Part shown: positions 33,101 to 41,137 of the stretch, piece by piece | How positions within the stretch are numbered: the first letter of the stretch is position 1 | Layout: each line of letters starts with the position of its first letter | Source: Weeksella massiliensis | Lineage (GTDB): Bacteria; Bacteroidota; Bacteroidia; Flavobacteriales; Weeksellaceae | Reading direction: 5' to 3' | NCBI GenBank assembly: GCA_000751595.1 | Contig: CCMH01000014.1 | Location: forward strand, 62,001-126,000 | DNA length: 64,000 nucleotides | The notes under the pieces: generated by a model | What the model was told of the DNA's origin: nothing | The model's input: only the letters and a program-made list of their open reading frames with translations | Databases searched by the model: none | Translations under genes and position numbers: made by a program

Positions 33101-33323
33101 TATCTTCCACGCCGTTGATTTGCTCTTCTAAGGGGATAATTACACTTTCCATTACCGTTTGTGCATTAGCTCCTGTGTAAGACGCATTTACTTGAACAGT
33201 TGGTGGTGCAATGTCAGGGTATTGAGTAACCGGAAGTACTGTTAATCCCAATATCCCAAGAATTACGATGATAATTGAAATCACCGTAGATAATACTGGT
33301 CTATCTATAAATGTTTTTAACAT
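30156..33323 (-). CDS. RND efflux pump inner-membrane permease (HAE1/AcrB type)
   Basis: The 1055-residue protein has the RND layout: TM1 (PVLSTVISIIIVILGI), a large porter loop, TM2-6, a second large loop and TM8-12. The proton-relay Asp pair is in VLAIGIVVDDAIVVVEAV. PAMCALFLKP in TM6 and GLLAKNAILIVEFA in TM10 are typical of the drug-exporting HAE1 branch rather than heavy-metal pumps. It uses the proton gradient to export hydrophobic compounds with the MFP adaptor upstream and the TolC partner downstream. Length is normal. Confidence 0.93.
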   Translation of the reverse strand: MLKTFIDRPVLSTVISIIIVILGILGLTVLPVTQYPDIAPPTVQVNASYTGANAQTVMESVIIPLEEQINGVEDMDYITSTSSNSGTAQINVVFKAGVDPDIATVNVQNRVARATPLLPAEVTRSGVTTQKQQTSALMFLSFYSDNPEYDQLYIQNYMNINVIPEIKRISGVGDATAFGSKVYSMRVWLDPNKLANYQLVPSDVTAAINEQSLEAAAGQLGQNDGKSFQYIITYKGKLNQEEQYENIVIKTLPNGSVLRLKDIAKIELGSLDYGGVSETNGKPNVAMAIYQTPGSNAQEIINNIKIELEKIQQNLPSGVHYFINFDTNEFLEASINKVVSTLIEAFILVFIVVYIFLQDWRSTLIPLIAVPVSIIGTFFFLNLFGYSLNLLTLFALVLAIGIVVDDAIVVVEAVHAKMEETHMEARPATESAMSEITGAIISITLVMAAVFVPVTFITGPTGVFYQQFGVTLIVAIIISAVNALTLSPAMCALFLKPHDEEAEKKNKSFIKKGFNKFNEGFDKMTRHYTHSFNFLFKHKWVTFLILIASIAVIFVTNKFMPTGFVPNEDRGFIMGNFELPAGASADRVYEIERQFREKAKDIKGINAITMVSGFSLISGQGSNYGIALIKLDDFKDRKTEETNVDNIIKQLFMTGAQFPDVKAIFFQPPSIPGFGISAGFELKLLDRSGGDLNEFDEVTQQYILALMQRPEIMYAQTSLNTNFPQYRMDINVERAKQSGVNVNNLLSAMQGYIGGIYAADFTKYGKQYRVMVQSLPEDRADVQSLNKIFVRTGSGEMAPISQFLTLSRVYGPQSINRYNLFTSANISGAPNPGFSSGDAIHAVQEVAAENLSTNYSIDFTGLTREEINSGGQTILIFMLCVVFVYFILSAQYESYILPLAVLLSLPVGVMGAYLSQFVAGLENNIYFQIALVMLVGLLAKNAILIVEFAAQRRRHGMSIWQAAMEGAKSRLRPILMTSFAFILGLSPLVVSSGVGAIGNRSIGTGAAFGLLIGTVLGVFVIPVLFVIFQSIQEKIVPIKFDQNTSNENQNLHTKL

Positions 33324-33333
33324 ATTTTCTTGG

Positions 33334-34572
33334 TTAGAATACTTTTTTAATAGAATTTACAATCGTATCAAAGTTTGTAGGAATAGGTTTGATGGCTGTT
33401 TTATCTTTAATTTTATCAATCCCTTGTGCTACAATTTTATCACCTTTTTGTACGCCTTCTTTTACAATAATCATGTTATTAGCACGATCTTCAATTTTAA
33501 TTATTGATTGTCTAGCGGTATCTTTTTCTACTTTATAGACATACACATTGCCTTGTCTCTCAAAAGTTGACGATTCTGGAACAACAATCGCATCTACATA
33601 CGTTTTCGGCACTCGAATGCGTCCACTATTCCCATTGCTTAATAGTTTGTCTGCATTATTAAATGTTACACGAAACTGAATAGATCCGGTAGAAGGGTCG
33701 ATTTGTCCGGTTACTGCTTGTATTTTACCTTTTTCTGGGTAGACTTCGTTATTTGCTAATACTAATCCCACTGGAGGCATATTGTTTAGCTTTTCATTAA
33801 GTGTTTTACCAGGTGTTTTTATAATGAAGTCTAAGTATTCTGCTTCATTCATAGAGAAATAAGCATACACTTTACTTGTGTTTGAAACATTTGTTAAGGG
33901 AGTTGGGTCTGCAGGGCCTACTAAGCTACCTTCTCTAAAATTTATAGAACCAACAACCCCACTGATTGGGCTTCGTACGATAGAATAGTTAATATTTGCA
34001 TTTACCTCATTTAGCCCAGCTTGTGCTTGTGCTTGTCCAGCTTGTGCTTGTGCTAGGGCTGCTTGTGCTTGGTTTTTAGCTGCTTGCGCTTGTGCTAAGT
34101 TCGCTTTGGCGGTTTCTAATTGTACATTAGAAATGATATTTTTTTCTACCAAAGGGATTAATTTATTCACTTCTACTTGTGCAACTTGTACACGAGCTTC
34201 AGCCGCTTTCACATTGGCTTGTGCAGATTGTATATTGGCAGAAGCTGCATTAACACCAGAACGGGCAGCATCTGCAGTTTGACTGAGTGCGTTAGTTTCT
34301 AGTTTAAATAATGCTTGACCAGCAGTAACATACTGCCCTTCATCAATATAAACGTTGGTAATATATCCTTGTATCTTAGCACGTACGGCATTGTTGTTTA
34401 TTCCTTCGATAGTGGCAGGAAATTCCGAATATGATTCAACTACTCGTTGAGAAACATCTACAACAGGTAATGGACTCGGTCCTTGGGGTTGCATCGAGCT
34501 CTGGTCGTTCTTATTGCATGAAATAACCATTGATGCACTGATACCCATCAAAATATAATATCTTTTTTTCAT
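33334..34572 (-). CDS. RND efflux periplasmic adaptor (MFP) lipoprotein
   Basis: The 412-residue protein has a lipoprotein signal (SMVISCNKND). Barrel-sandwich halves flank a long Ala/Gln-rich coiled coil with internal repeats (AQAQAG units around residues 170-190). The lipoyl motif IQGYITNVYIDEGQYVTAGQ and the second half YSIVRSPISGVVGSINFREG are standard for AcrA/MexA. It links the inner-membrane pump to the outer-membrane channel. Gap to the permease gene is 10 bp. Confidence 0.92.
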   Translation of the reverse strand: MKKRYYILMGISASMVISCNKNDQSSMQPQGPSPLPVVDVSQRVVESYSEFPATIEGINNNAVRAKIQGYITNVYIDEGQYVTAGQALFKLETNALSQTADAARSGVNAASANIQSAQANVKAAEARVQVAQVEVNKLIPLVEKNIISNVQLETAKANLAQAQAAKNQAQAALAQAQAGQAQAQAGLNEVNANINYSIVRSPISGVVGSINFREGSLVGPADPTPLTNVSNTSKVYAYFSMNEAEYLDFIIKTPGKTLNEKLNNMPPVGLVLANNEVYPEKGKIQAVTGQIDPSTGSIQFRVTFNNADKLLSNGNSGRIRVPKTYVDAIVVPESSTFERQGNVYVYKVEKDTARQSIIKIEDRANNMIIVKEGVQKGDKIVAQGIDKIKDKTAIKPIPTNFDTIVNSIKKVF

Positions 34573-34584
34573 AGAATTATTTTA

Positions 34585-35058
34585 TTAGATTTTGTATTTA
34601 TTTAATTGTTTTATTGTATTATTTATTAAAGTCTGCTGCAATTCCATATATTTTTTTATTATTGTAAAAACCTCTTCGTAGTTAGACTCACAAATACCAT
34701 TCTGTTTTCTATACAATTGTATTTTGTCAAAAGAAATCATTGTTTTCTCTAATTGGTCTAAAACTTCTTGTAAACGATTGGTAAAATGATAGGGGTTCGG
34801 TCTGAAGTACCTTTTTCTTTTATCTTCCTTGTATATAAAGTCTACTTTGTCTAATTCTATTAAATATTTTAAACTACAAGAAATAGAACTTTTACTTGCT
34901 TTAAACTTGTCTACAAGTTCGTCAAATGTTATCCCTTTTTGTCCAACTTCAACAATCATATAGGTGAAAATTCTTGCAGTAAGTGGGGGGAAATCATTAT
35001 CCTGCTCGAAATACTTTTCTATATCAAAAATAAGCTGATCTGCATCTATTGTAGACAT
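34585..35058 (-). CDS. MarR/GbsR-type repressor of the efflux operon
   Basis: The protein of about 157 residues has a winged-helix domain (ARIFTYMIVEVGQKGITFDELVDKF, KASKSSISCSLKYLIELDKVDFI and wing YKEDKRKRYFRPN) and a C-terminal helical dimer region, as in GbsR/MarR proteins that head RND operons in Bacteroidetes. The ATG at 35058 (MSTIDADQ) lies 16 bp past the promoter -7 box; the upstream start at 35076 would overlap that box and is rejected. It probably represses this operon and perhaps the divergent YceI genes. Confidence 0.82.
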   Translation of the reverse strand: MSTIDADQLIFDIEKYFEQDNDFPPLTARIFTYMIVEVGQKGITFDELVDKFKASKSSISCSLKYLIELDKVDFIYKEDKRKRYFRPNPYHFTNRLQEVLDQLEKTMISFDKIQLYRKQNGICESNYEEVFTIIKKYMELQQTLINNTIKQLNKYKI

Positions 35059-35073
35059 AATAATATTTTGCCA

Positions 35074-35104
35074 CAAATTTAGATTTTAGTTCGGTAACAA
35101 CCAA
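35074..35104 (-). promoter_or_regulatory. Promoter of the efflux operon
   Basis: The minus strand reads TAAATTTG (35081-35074), matching TAnnTTTG. TTG triplets lie 16 and 20 bp upstream (35100-35098 and 35104-35102). The start codon of the repressor gene follows at 35058. The 100-bp region up to the divergent YceI promoter is A/T-rich with TTAA-type repeats that could hold an operator. Confidence 0.6.
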
Positions 35105-35182
35105 ACCAAGTTTTTGTTAGATAAAAGTTAATAAATGTTAAATAATGTAAGTTATTGATTCTCTTATCTTATGTTAAGAAAA

Positions 35183-35207
35183 TTGTAGAATTGTGGTATT
35201 AGATTTG
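35183..35207 (+). promoter_or_regulatory. Promoter of the YceI pair
   Basis: TAGATTTG at 35200-35207 fits the -7 consensus. A TTG at 35183-35185 lies 14 bp upstream, slightly short. The first YceI gene starts 29 bp after the box. Confidence 0.5.
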
Positions 35208-35235
35208 TTTTAATAATTATAAAAAAAATGATATT

Positions 35236-35808
35236 ATGAAAAGTTTTATATTAGGAATAAGCTTTATATTAAGTTCTATCTTATTGGGGCAGAATGTTAC
35301 ATTAGACAAAAGTCATGCACGTTTGCAATTTTTTGTTAATCATATGACCATCTCAACTGTAGATGGGAAATTTAAGGACTTTGATGTGTTTTTGAAAAAT
35401 TATGATGAAAATGATATTACCAAAACGAACTTTCATTTAGTGGCTCAAACCAACTCCATTGATACAGGAGTCGAGGCTAGAGATAATCATCTGAAAAGTG
35501 CTGATTTTTTCAATGTGGATACTTATAAAACAATGGAATTTAATTCTACAAGCTTAGAGAAAGTAAAAGGGAATACTTATAAGTTAACTGGTAATCTTAC
35601 GATGAATGGTATAACTAAACCTGTTAATCTATCTTTAGACTATAACGGAAATAGTATCAACCCTGCAAATAATGTTAAATCTTATGGGTTTACTGTAAAA
35701 GGTACAATTAATCGATCAACATTTGGTTTAGGAAAAAAGTTTCCGGAAAGTATAATAGGAAATGAAATACAAATAATAGCTAACTTAGAGTTTACACAAA
35801 ATAAATAA
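35236..35808 (+). CDS. YceI family protein, exported
   Basis: The 190-residue protein has a signal peptide (residues 1-18, ending ILLGQ) and a YceI lipocalin-like barrel: LDKSHARLQFFVNHMTISTVDGKFKDFDV, GVEARDNHLKSADFF, and the C-terminal GTINRSTFGLG. YceI barrels bind long isoprenoid chains such as octaprenyl pyrophosphate or polyisoprenoids. It is followed after 21 bp by a second YceI gene without a signal peptide. Function in the periplasm is inferred from the signal only. Confidence 0.87.
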   Translation: MKSFILGISFILSSILLGQNVTLDKSHARLQFFVNHMTISTVDGKFKDFDVFLKNYDENDITKTNFHLVAQTNSIDTGVEARDNHLKSADFFNVDTYKTMEFNSTSLEKVKGNTYKLTGNLTMNGITKPVNLSLDYNGNSINPANNVKSYGFTVKGTINRSTFGLGKKFPESIIGNEIQIIANLEFTQNK

Positions 35809-35829
35809 TAACATATAAAAACAATCATC

Positions 35830-36348
35830 ATGAAAAAAAAGTGGATAACAGATGCAGCTCACTCTGAAATATTTTTCAAAGTTAAACATATGCTTATTTC
35901 TACAATTACTGGAACGTTTAATGATTTCCATGCAGAAGCTATTGTAGAAGGAGAATCATTTGAGAATGCAGAATTTAATGCAGCTATAGAAGTAAATTCT
36001 ATTTCGACAAAAGTTGAGGCAAGAGATGCACATTTAAAATCAGAAGAGTTTTTTTATACAGAAAAATATCCTCAAATATTATTCGAAAGTAAAGAAGGAA
36101 TTCGAAACGGAGAGCTCAATGGAACAATAGAAATTAGAGGAGTAAAACAGCCAATACATTTAAAAGCTGATGTTAGTGAAATTATTGTTGACAATTATGG
36201 AAATAATAAAGTAGGTATAGAATTATCAGGAACAATTAATAGAAAAACTTTTGGATTGAATTGGAATAGCTTAACCGAAGCAGGTGGAGTTGTAGTATCG
36301 GATGAGGTAAAAGTCATGATTAATTTGCAGCTAACCGAAGAAAAATAA
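35830..36348 (+). CDS. YceI family protein, cytosolic
   Basis: The 172-residue YceI barrel has no signal peptide (MKKKWITDAAHSEIFFKVKH), unlike its upstream neighbour. The same signatures recur: MLISTITGTFNDFHAEA, KVEARDAHLKSEEFFYTEKY and GTINRKTFGLNWN. The two genes look like a duplicated pair that split between cell compartments. The ligand is probably an isoprenoid or amide. The pair is probably cotranscribed and ends at the terminator at 36371. Confidence 0.87.
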   Translation: MKKKWITDAAHSEIFFKVKHMLISTITGTFNDFHAEAIVEGESFENAEFNAAIEVNSISTKVEARDAHLKSEEFFYTEKYPQILFESKEGIRNGELNGTIEIRGVKQPIHLKADVSEIIVDNYGNNKVGIELSGTINRKTFGLNWNSLTEAGGVVVSDEVKVMINLQLTEEK

Positions 36349-36370
36349 ATAATAAGAATAATATAATGAA

Positions 36371-36404
36371 AAAAACCTCTATAATAAAATAGAGGTTTTT
36401 TTTT
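36371..36404. terminator. Bidirectional intrinsic terminator
   Basis: Stem AAAAACCTCTA / TAGAGGTTTTT with an 8-base loop and flanking A- and T-runs, between the convergent YceI and desaturase genes. Confidence 0.85.
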
Positions 36405-36407
36405 GCT

Positions 36408-37406
36408 TTATCGATGAGCCGGAATCAACCATTTGAATTGTGGTCCATTTTCTGGAATATTGATTCGCTCAGAGATTCTTCGCATCCTATCGGGAAACTT
36501 CATAATGAAATCTCTAGCTTTTTCTGCTTCTGCTGTGAGATTGGTTATCTGATCTATTTTCCAAGCTTTGATTAGCTTATCCATAATATCGACATAATCA
36601 AAGGCTGTATAAACACCAATTCTTTGAGCGGCATCCGAAAACGGTTCGAAAAGTTTCCCAATGCTGTCACCAGATTCTCGCAGAAAATGTGCAGGCATCA
36701 CAATTTTTAGTCGGAACATGTATTGAACGGCCAACATCATTTCACTTGGGTCAACTTCGAAGATCCTACGAACAAACTCCGTATAGGCTAAGTGATGGCG
36801 CATCTCGTCACCGGCAATAATTTTACACATACGTGCAATGTTTTTCGCACCATAATTTTTGGCAATAGTCGAAACGTTGTTGTGCGAAATGTAGGTTGCC
36901 AATTCTTGGAAACTTGTATAAACAAAGTTTTTATAAGGATCATGAGAAGTCCCAATATCAAATCCATCATTGATAAGATGATGGGTAGAAATTTCTACTT
37001 CTCGCATATTTATCCTACCCGAAAGATAGAGGTATTTATTGAGCAAGTCGCCATGGCGGTTTTCTTCACCAGTCCAATGACGTATCCATTTTGCCCAACC
37101 ATAGTCTACATGGCTACCATCTTCATTTGCTACACCATCGAGCTGCATAAGCCAAGATTCGTATGTAGGCAATGCTTCTTCTGTAATTGTATCACCAATT
37201 AGAGTAATCCAGAAGTCGTCTGGTAAATCTTTTGCTAACTCGCGTAACTCGGTAATTTCATCATAAAAATTATTACTTTGCGAGTCGGGTAGAAAGTCAG
37301 AAGGTTGCCAAATTTTCTCTACAGGTATCAGGAACTGATCCATATATCGATCGACATCCTTTTCTATAAACTGCATGACTTCTTTTCGTATGTTGTGAAT
37401 TGACAT
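36408..37406 (-). CDS. Acyl-ACP desaturase (plant-type soluble di-iron)
   Basis: The protein of about 332 residues belongs to the soluble ferritin-like acyl-ACP desaturases (FAB2/DesA type). The two di-iron motifs are EENRHGD (within WTGEENRHGDLLNKYLYLSG) and DEMRHH (within IAGDEMRHHLAYTEF), the E/D-E-x-R-H pair. It introduces a double bond into the acyl-ACP chain using O2. The ATG at 37406 (MSIHNIRKEV) lies 7 bp after the plsC stop; the longer frame to 37433 would overlap plsC. Cotranscription with plsC ties desaturation to membrane lipid synthesis. Confidence 0.9.
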   Translation of the reverse strand: MSIHNIRKEVMQFIEKDVDRYMDQFLIPVEKIWQPSDFLPDSQSNNFYDEITELRELAKDLPDDFWITLIGDTITEEALPTYESWLMQLDGVANEDGSHVDYGWAKWIRHWTGEENRHGDLLNKYLYLSGRINMREVEISTHHLINDGFDIGTSHDPYKNFVYTSFQELATYISHNNVSTIAKNYGAKNIARMCKIIAGDEMRHHLAYTEFVRRIFEVDPSEMMLAVQYMFRLKIVMPAHFLRESGDSIGKLFEPFSDAAQRIGVYTAFDYVDIMDKLIKAWKIDQITNLTAEAEKARDFIMKFPDRMRRISERINIPENGPQFKWLIPAHR

Positions 37407-37413
37407 AAGGATT

Positions 37414-38154
37414 TTATTTTTTTTGGGTTTCAATACTCGAGGTAACTATTTTTTCTACTTGGTTAAGAAGTTGGTCGAAATCTTTTCCGGCTACAGCAAT
37501 AGGTTCGTGGCATTGTATCTTGATTTTTACCCCCAAATTCATCGGAAACTTTTTTTGTTGCATTTTCCAAGAATTGTTGATAGTGATCGGCACAATATAG
37601 GCGTTGTTGGCATATTTGCAAAGCACCTTCAGTCCGCTTTCTTTAAAAGCTTTTGGCGCTCCATTTCTACTGCGGGTTCCTTCTGGGAAAATCACAGCAG
37701 AATAATTATTTTGTTGGATATAGGTAGCTAATTTTTTTATTTGTAGGATAGATCCTTTCCCGTCTTTTCGGTCAATCAAAACCGAACCGCCTTTCTGTAA
37801 GTTGTACGAAACGCTTGGGATTCCTTTGCCTAATTCTTTTTTACTGATGAATTTAGGATGAAATTCTGACAAGTACCACTCGATAGGAGAAATATCGAAC
37901 ATACTTTGATGGTTGGATACAAAAATAATTGGGACATTTTTAGGGATAGCCTCTTTGCCGCTGTATCGGTAAGACGTTCCTAAAATTTTGGTGCACAGCA
38001 TCAATGTCCAATTCATGGCTTTTACCGACTTATGGTGAGCTGAGTAGCCCCCTAAATTAAACGATAAAAACTGAATAAGCTGGAAAAACACTAAGGTTAA
38101 TCCGAAAGCAAGGTAAAATAAAATGCTTAACGGAAGAGCAAATATGAATTTCAA
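37414..38154 (-). CDS. plsC: 1-acyl-sn-glycerol-3-phosphate acyltransferase (PlsC type), TTG start
   Basis: The protein (246 aa) has an N-terminal membrane segment (FIFALPLSILFYLAFGLTLV) and the acyltransferase blocks: FVSNHQSMFDISPIEWYL (H-x4-D), GSVLIDRKDGKGS, VIFPEGTRSRNGAPKAF and VPITINNSWKM. It acylates lysophosphatidic acid to phosphatidic acid. The frame's first possible start is TTG at 38154, preceded by an in-frame stop (TAA), and the next ATG lies past the membrane segment, so TTG initiation is likely. It is the first gene of the plsC-desaturase unit. Confidence 0.88.
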   Translation of the reverse strand: MKFIFALPLSILFYLAFGLTLVFFQLIQFLSFNLGGYSAHHKSVKAMNWTLMLCTKILGTSYRYSGKEAIPKNVPIIFVSNHQSMFDISPIEWYLSEFHPKFISKKELGKGIPSVSYNLQKGGSVLIDRKDGKGSILQIKKLATYIQQNNYSAVIFPEGTRSRNGAPKAFKESGLKVLCKYANNAYIVPITINNSWKMQQKKFPMNLGVKIKIQCHEPIAVAGKDFDQLLNQVEKIVTSSIETQKK

Positions 38155-38245
38155 TTTTGTGTGATTTTACACAAAAGTAGTTTTTTTATGCCAAGCATAA
38201 TAAAAAAACTTAGAATATTTTAGTTTACCCTTCCGTTAAAATCTA

Positions 38246-38692
38246 TTATTTTGATTTTTTAAGTTGCATAACTTCTTTATTGTTAGCATCATATAGTGTG
38301 AGTGTGTCATTTTTGATACTATACGTTTTCACACTATTGAGTGCTGTTGTAAAAGCATATTCGTTCACTCCTTCGCAAAACATACGCGTCATACCTACAC
38401 CAGAAAATTCTAATCCGTTTTGGACAGTTGTAAATCCTCCGAATAAATTGTTACAGCCAGAGTTACCGGTGAATTTTTTGGTTACCGGTTCAAACGTTAA
38501 GGTAGGAGTTTTTGCCGGGAAATCCTTTTTCAGGTCAAGATTGGGCATTTCAGCTAAAGTCCAAGTACCTAGTAACGATAAGTTTGTGGTAGAACTTGAG
38601 TCGGTTTGAGTGGTAGGTGCTGATGTTGTACATGAGCTAAAGCCAATTAATCCACCTAAAAGGCTTGCATAAAATAAGTTTCTAAACTTCAT
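38246..38692 (-). CDS. META-domain lipoprotein (HslJ-like)
   Basis: The 148-residue protein has a lipoprotein signal (GFSSCTTSAP) and a META domain: LLGTWTLAEMPNLDL at the start, FTGNSGCNNLFGGF in the middle, GMTRMFCEG and a C-terminal LTLYDANNKEVMQLKK strand. META/HslJ proteins are small envelope proteins linked to heat or novobiocin stress in E. coli; the molecular role is unknown. It stands alone, divergent from the JmjC-like gene. Confidence 0.85.
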   Translation of the reverse strand: MKFRNLFYASLLGGLIGFSSCTTSAPTTQTDSSSTTNLSLLGTWTLAEMPNLDLKKDFPAKTPTLTFEPVTKKFTGNSGCNNLFGGFTTVQNGLEFSGVGMTRMFCEGVNEYAFTTALNSVKTYSIKNDTLTLYDANNKEVMQLKKSK

Positions 38693-38819
38693 TATTTCTT
38701 GATTTATTTTAACTGTGTATAGTCAAAATACAAGCCAAACTTTTAATCCAACCAAAATAGAATGGATTTGTAGCGAGATTTTCTTACATTTAAACTTCTA
38801 AACACGCGACTGTTTTATC

Positions 38820-39683
38820 ATGATTTTAGAGAAAGTAGCACAAGTAGATAACATCGAAAAGAAAGATTTTATCGAGCATTACCTCAAAAAACAACAGCCT
38901 TTATTGATCAAAGGTTATGCAAAACAATGGGAAGCTTTTCCGTTATGGAATTTCGATTATATTCGCGAGCAAGCAAAAGGGCAAGAAGTGCCTATTTACG
39001 ATAATCGGCCGGCAGATGCCAAGCAGCGATCTGATACGCCAGCAACCCACCTGAAAATGGAGGATTATCTCGATGAAATTACCACTCAAGATTCTGATAA
39101 ACGTATTTTTTTCTACATCATCACCGATCGTCTGCCTGCTTTGCTCAATAATTTTACCTATCCGGATTTGGGTATTAAATTTTTTAAACGTTTGCCAACT
39201 TTATTTTTTGGAGGTAACCAAGCGCATGTTTTGATGCATTATGATGTGGATATGAGCGATTTTGTACATATTCATTTCGAAGGTAGAAAACGAATTTTAT
39301 TGTTCGATCAATCCCAATCTAAAAATTTATACAAAGTACCGTTATCGGTTCATACGATAGAAACTATTGATTTTGATCATCCGGATTATGAACAATTCCC
39401 GGCGCTGAAAAAAGCAAAAGGAGTAGAAGTAGAAATGGAACATGGCGATTTGTTGTTTATCCCGAAAGGTTGGTGGCATTATAATCGGTATTTAGAAGCA
39501 GGTTTTTCGATGTCGCTTCGGGCAATGCCAAGTCCTGTTCGGTTTTTTAATTTTTTGGATATGATGTACCACGTTTTTGTGATGCGCTATACCGATAAAA
39601 TTTGTCGAAAAATAGGCAAAGAAAAATGGATTTTGTACAAACAAAAACAAGCATATAAACGATCAAATAGAGGTTTGGATTAA
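38820..39683 (+). CDS. Cupin-like (JmjC-type) 2-oxoglutarate oxygenase-like protein
   Basis: The 287-residue protein is of the Cupin_8/JmjC-like type. The N-terminal YLKKQQPLLIKGYAKQWEAF is typical. The iron site is probably H-x-D in VLMHYDVDMSDFVHIHFEG, with the distal His in IPKGWWHYNRYL after MEHGDLLF. Such enzymes hydroxylate proteins or RNA-associated factors with Fe(II) and 2-oxoglutarate; the substrate is not known. It starts with ATG at 38820 and is monocistronic. Confidence 0.82.
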   Translation: MILEKVAQVDNIEKKDFIEHYLKKQQPLLIKGYAKQWEAFPLWNFDYIREQAKGQEVPIYDNRPADAKQRSDTPATHLKMEDYLDEITTQDSDKRIFFYIITDRLPALLNNFTYPDLGIKFFKRLPTLFFGGNQAHVLMHYDVDMSDFVHIHFEGRKRILLFDQSQSKNLYKVPLSVHTIETIDFDHPDYEQFPALKKAKGVEVEMEHGDLLFIPKGWWHYNRYLEAGFSMSLRAMPSPVRFFNFLDMMYHVFVMRYTDKICRKIGKEKWILYKQKQAYKRSNRGLD

Positions 39684-39743
39684 TCAAACTATTTTGTGGT
39701 TTGCGTTTGGTATTTCATCCTACCGAAAAAAAATATTATCAAT

Positions 39744-39778
39744 AAAAAAAGCCGAAACAACTAGGCGTTTCGGCTTTC
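39744..39778 (-). terminator. Intrinsic terminator of the TlpA-like gene
   Basis: Stem AAAGCCGAAAC / GTTTCGGCTTT with an 8-base loop. On the minus strand a T-run follows. It can also serve the convergent JmjC-like gene. Confidence 0.8.
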
Positions 39779-39806
39779 ATTCTCTATTCTTTTTTCTGTG
39801 CAGTGC

Positions 39807-40406
39807 TTAGTGCATTGCTTTAATTTCGTGTAAAAAATTCACAATATCATCGCCAGAATAATCGGCCATCCCGAGGGTAGTGTGCGCGATGTTCCCTTTT
39901 TTGTCGAGGATAATTGTGGTAGGCAAAGACCCTTGGAAAAAATCGCTCGGAATTCCTGAGTTCGGGTACATTACCGGAAGGCTAAGATTTTTACGCTCCA
40001 TAAACTTCGCTACTTTGTCTTGCTTACGAACACCTTCGACTTCGATAGTGATAAATTCGATTTCTGGATCATCTTTTATTTTATCGTACAGAACCTGTAA
40101 AGACGGCATTTCTGCGATACACGGAGGACACCATGTTGCCCAAAAGTTGATGAAAACGACCTTTCCTTTCAGTGCTTGCATATCAACTTTGTTACCTTTT
40201 TCGTCGATCATCTCGAAGGCATAATTGGCTTCGGGAAGTTCTTCGCCTTCTTCGTTGCTTTCTGGTGCGCTTTCTATTTTTTCTAACTTAGGCTGAAAGA
40301 GTCCAATCTTCATAAAACCTTGTTGTACAAAGGCTTTTGCTTCGGGTACGAAAAGTAGAACCAAAGCGATCGTTGCCATAATAATGACAGAATAATTTTT
40401 TTTCAT
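39807..40406 (-). CDS. TlpA-like membrane-anchored thioredoxin
   Basis: The protein (about 199 aa) has an N-terminal membrane anchor (MKKNYSVIIMATIALVLLFV) and a periplasmic thioredoxin fold: LKGKVVFINFWATWCPPCIAEMP with the CPPC active site and LPTTIILDKKGNI with the cis-Pro. It is a TlpA/ResA-type reductant for periplasmic Cys, for example in cytochrome c maturation. ATG at 40406 is preferred over 40439 because it begins exactly at a standard signal anchor. No ccm genes are adjacent. Confidence 0.85.
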   Translation of the reverse strand: MKKNYSVIIMATIALVLLFVPEAKAFVQQGFMKIGLFQPKLEKIESAPESNEEGEELPEANYAFEMIDEKGNKVDMQALKGKVVFINFWATWCPPCIAEMPSLQVLYDKIKDDPEIEFITIEVEGVRKQDKVAKFMERKNLSLPVMYPNSGIPSDFFQGSLPTTIILDKKGNIAHTTLGMADYSGDDIVNFLHEIKAMH

Positions 40407-40628
40407 GATGCTGATGAATTTGTTAAGTTTTGTTCCCATTGTAAATGACGGATTCGATTAAAACTATATGATTTTATTATTTTGAGATTCAATTTTGTGG
40501 CGATAGAAACTGTGTAAAGATGAAGATTCTATCCGGAAATTGATAACTATATTTTTGGATGATTTCGGTAGAAATAAAATGTTTTGTAGGAGATCTTTAA
40601 TCATCCTATCAACAAATCATACCGAAAA

Positions 40629-40994
40629 CTAAGAAGGAAGTTCTGCGCTAATTTTTAGCTGATTGTAGAGAATGTAAAGAGGATGTTTTTCGGTAGAAGT
40701 ACCTTTGTTTTGGATGGGAAATCCATTTTTGGCAAGAGGACAATACTGCTTGTTGGATGCTATAAACAATCCATCGTCTTGTTGTTTCTCTGCTTGATTT
40801 TTTTGGTTGTTCTCTTCCTTTGTGATAGGAGTAGGGCATTGATTGGTAGAGGTTTGGTTTTGTGTTTTGGCCGGATTAGTACTACCAAGTTCGCTGGTCG
40901 AAATGTGCAAGAATTGAGCAATCGAAGATTTGGTACTACAAGGCATTAGTAGCACTAAAAAAACTCCGAATAGAAAAATCAATCTTTTTATCAC
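40629..40994 (-). CDS. Small predicted lipoprotein, unknown function, GTG start
   Basis: The 121-residue protein begins with a hydrophobic signal and lipobox (FLVLLMPCSTKSS) and then a low-complexity Gln/Asn/Thr/Lys-rich linker (residues 40-75). The C-terminal part has QYCPLAKNGF and LYILYNQLKISAELPS; no domain is recognised. The only start in good position is GTG at 40994, just before the hydrophobic stretch. A shadow origin cannot be excluded, but the lipobox is good. Confidence 0.5.
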   Translation of the reverse strand: MIKRLIFLFGVFLVLLMPCSTKSSIAQFLHISTSELGSTNPAKTQNQTSTNQCPTPITKEENNQKNQAEKQQDDGLFIASNKQYCPLAKNGFPIQNKGTSTEKHPLYILYNQLKISAELPS

Positions 40995-41084
40995 AGCACA
41001 ATAATATTAAAAACAATTGAAAAAATCGCTAAGATATTGTTTTTTAAGTTTGATTTAACAAGTGAGGGGTTGCCAATTCCCACA

Positions 41085-41114
41085 AAAAAAAAGCAGTTCA
41101 TCGAACTGCTTTTT
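41085..41114 (-). terminator. Intrinsic terminator of porU-porV
   Basis: Stem AGCAGTTC / GAACTGCT with loop ATC and a T-run on the minus strand, 24 bp past the porV stop. Confidence 0.85.
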
Positions 41115-41137
41115 GGTATTGTATAATTTTCTACGAA

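Noticed and set aside
36792-37202. A 136-codon plus-strand frame
   Set aside because: Exact antisense shadow of the acyl-ACP desaturase gene.
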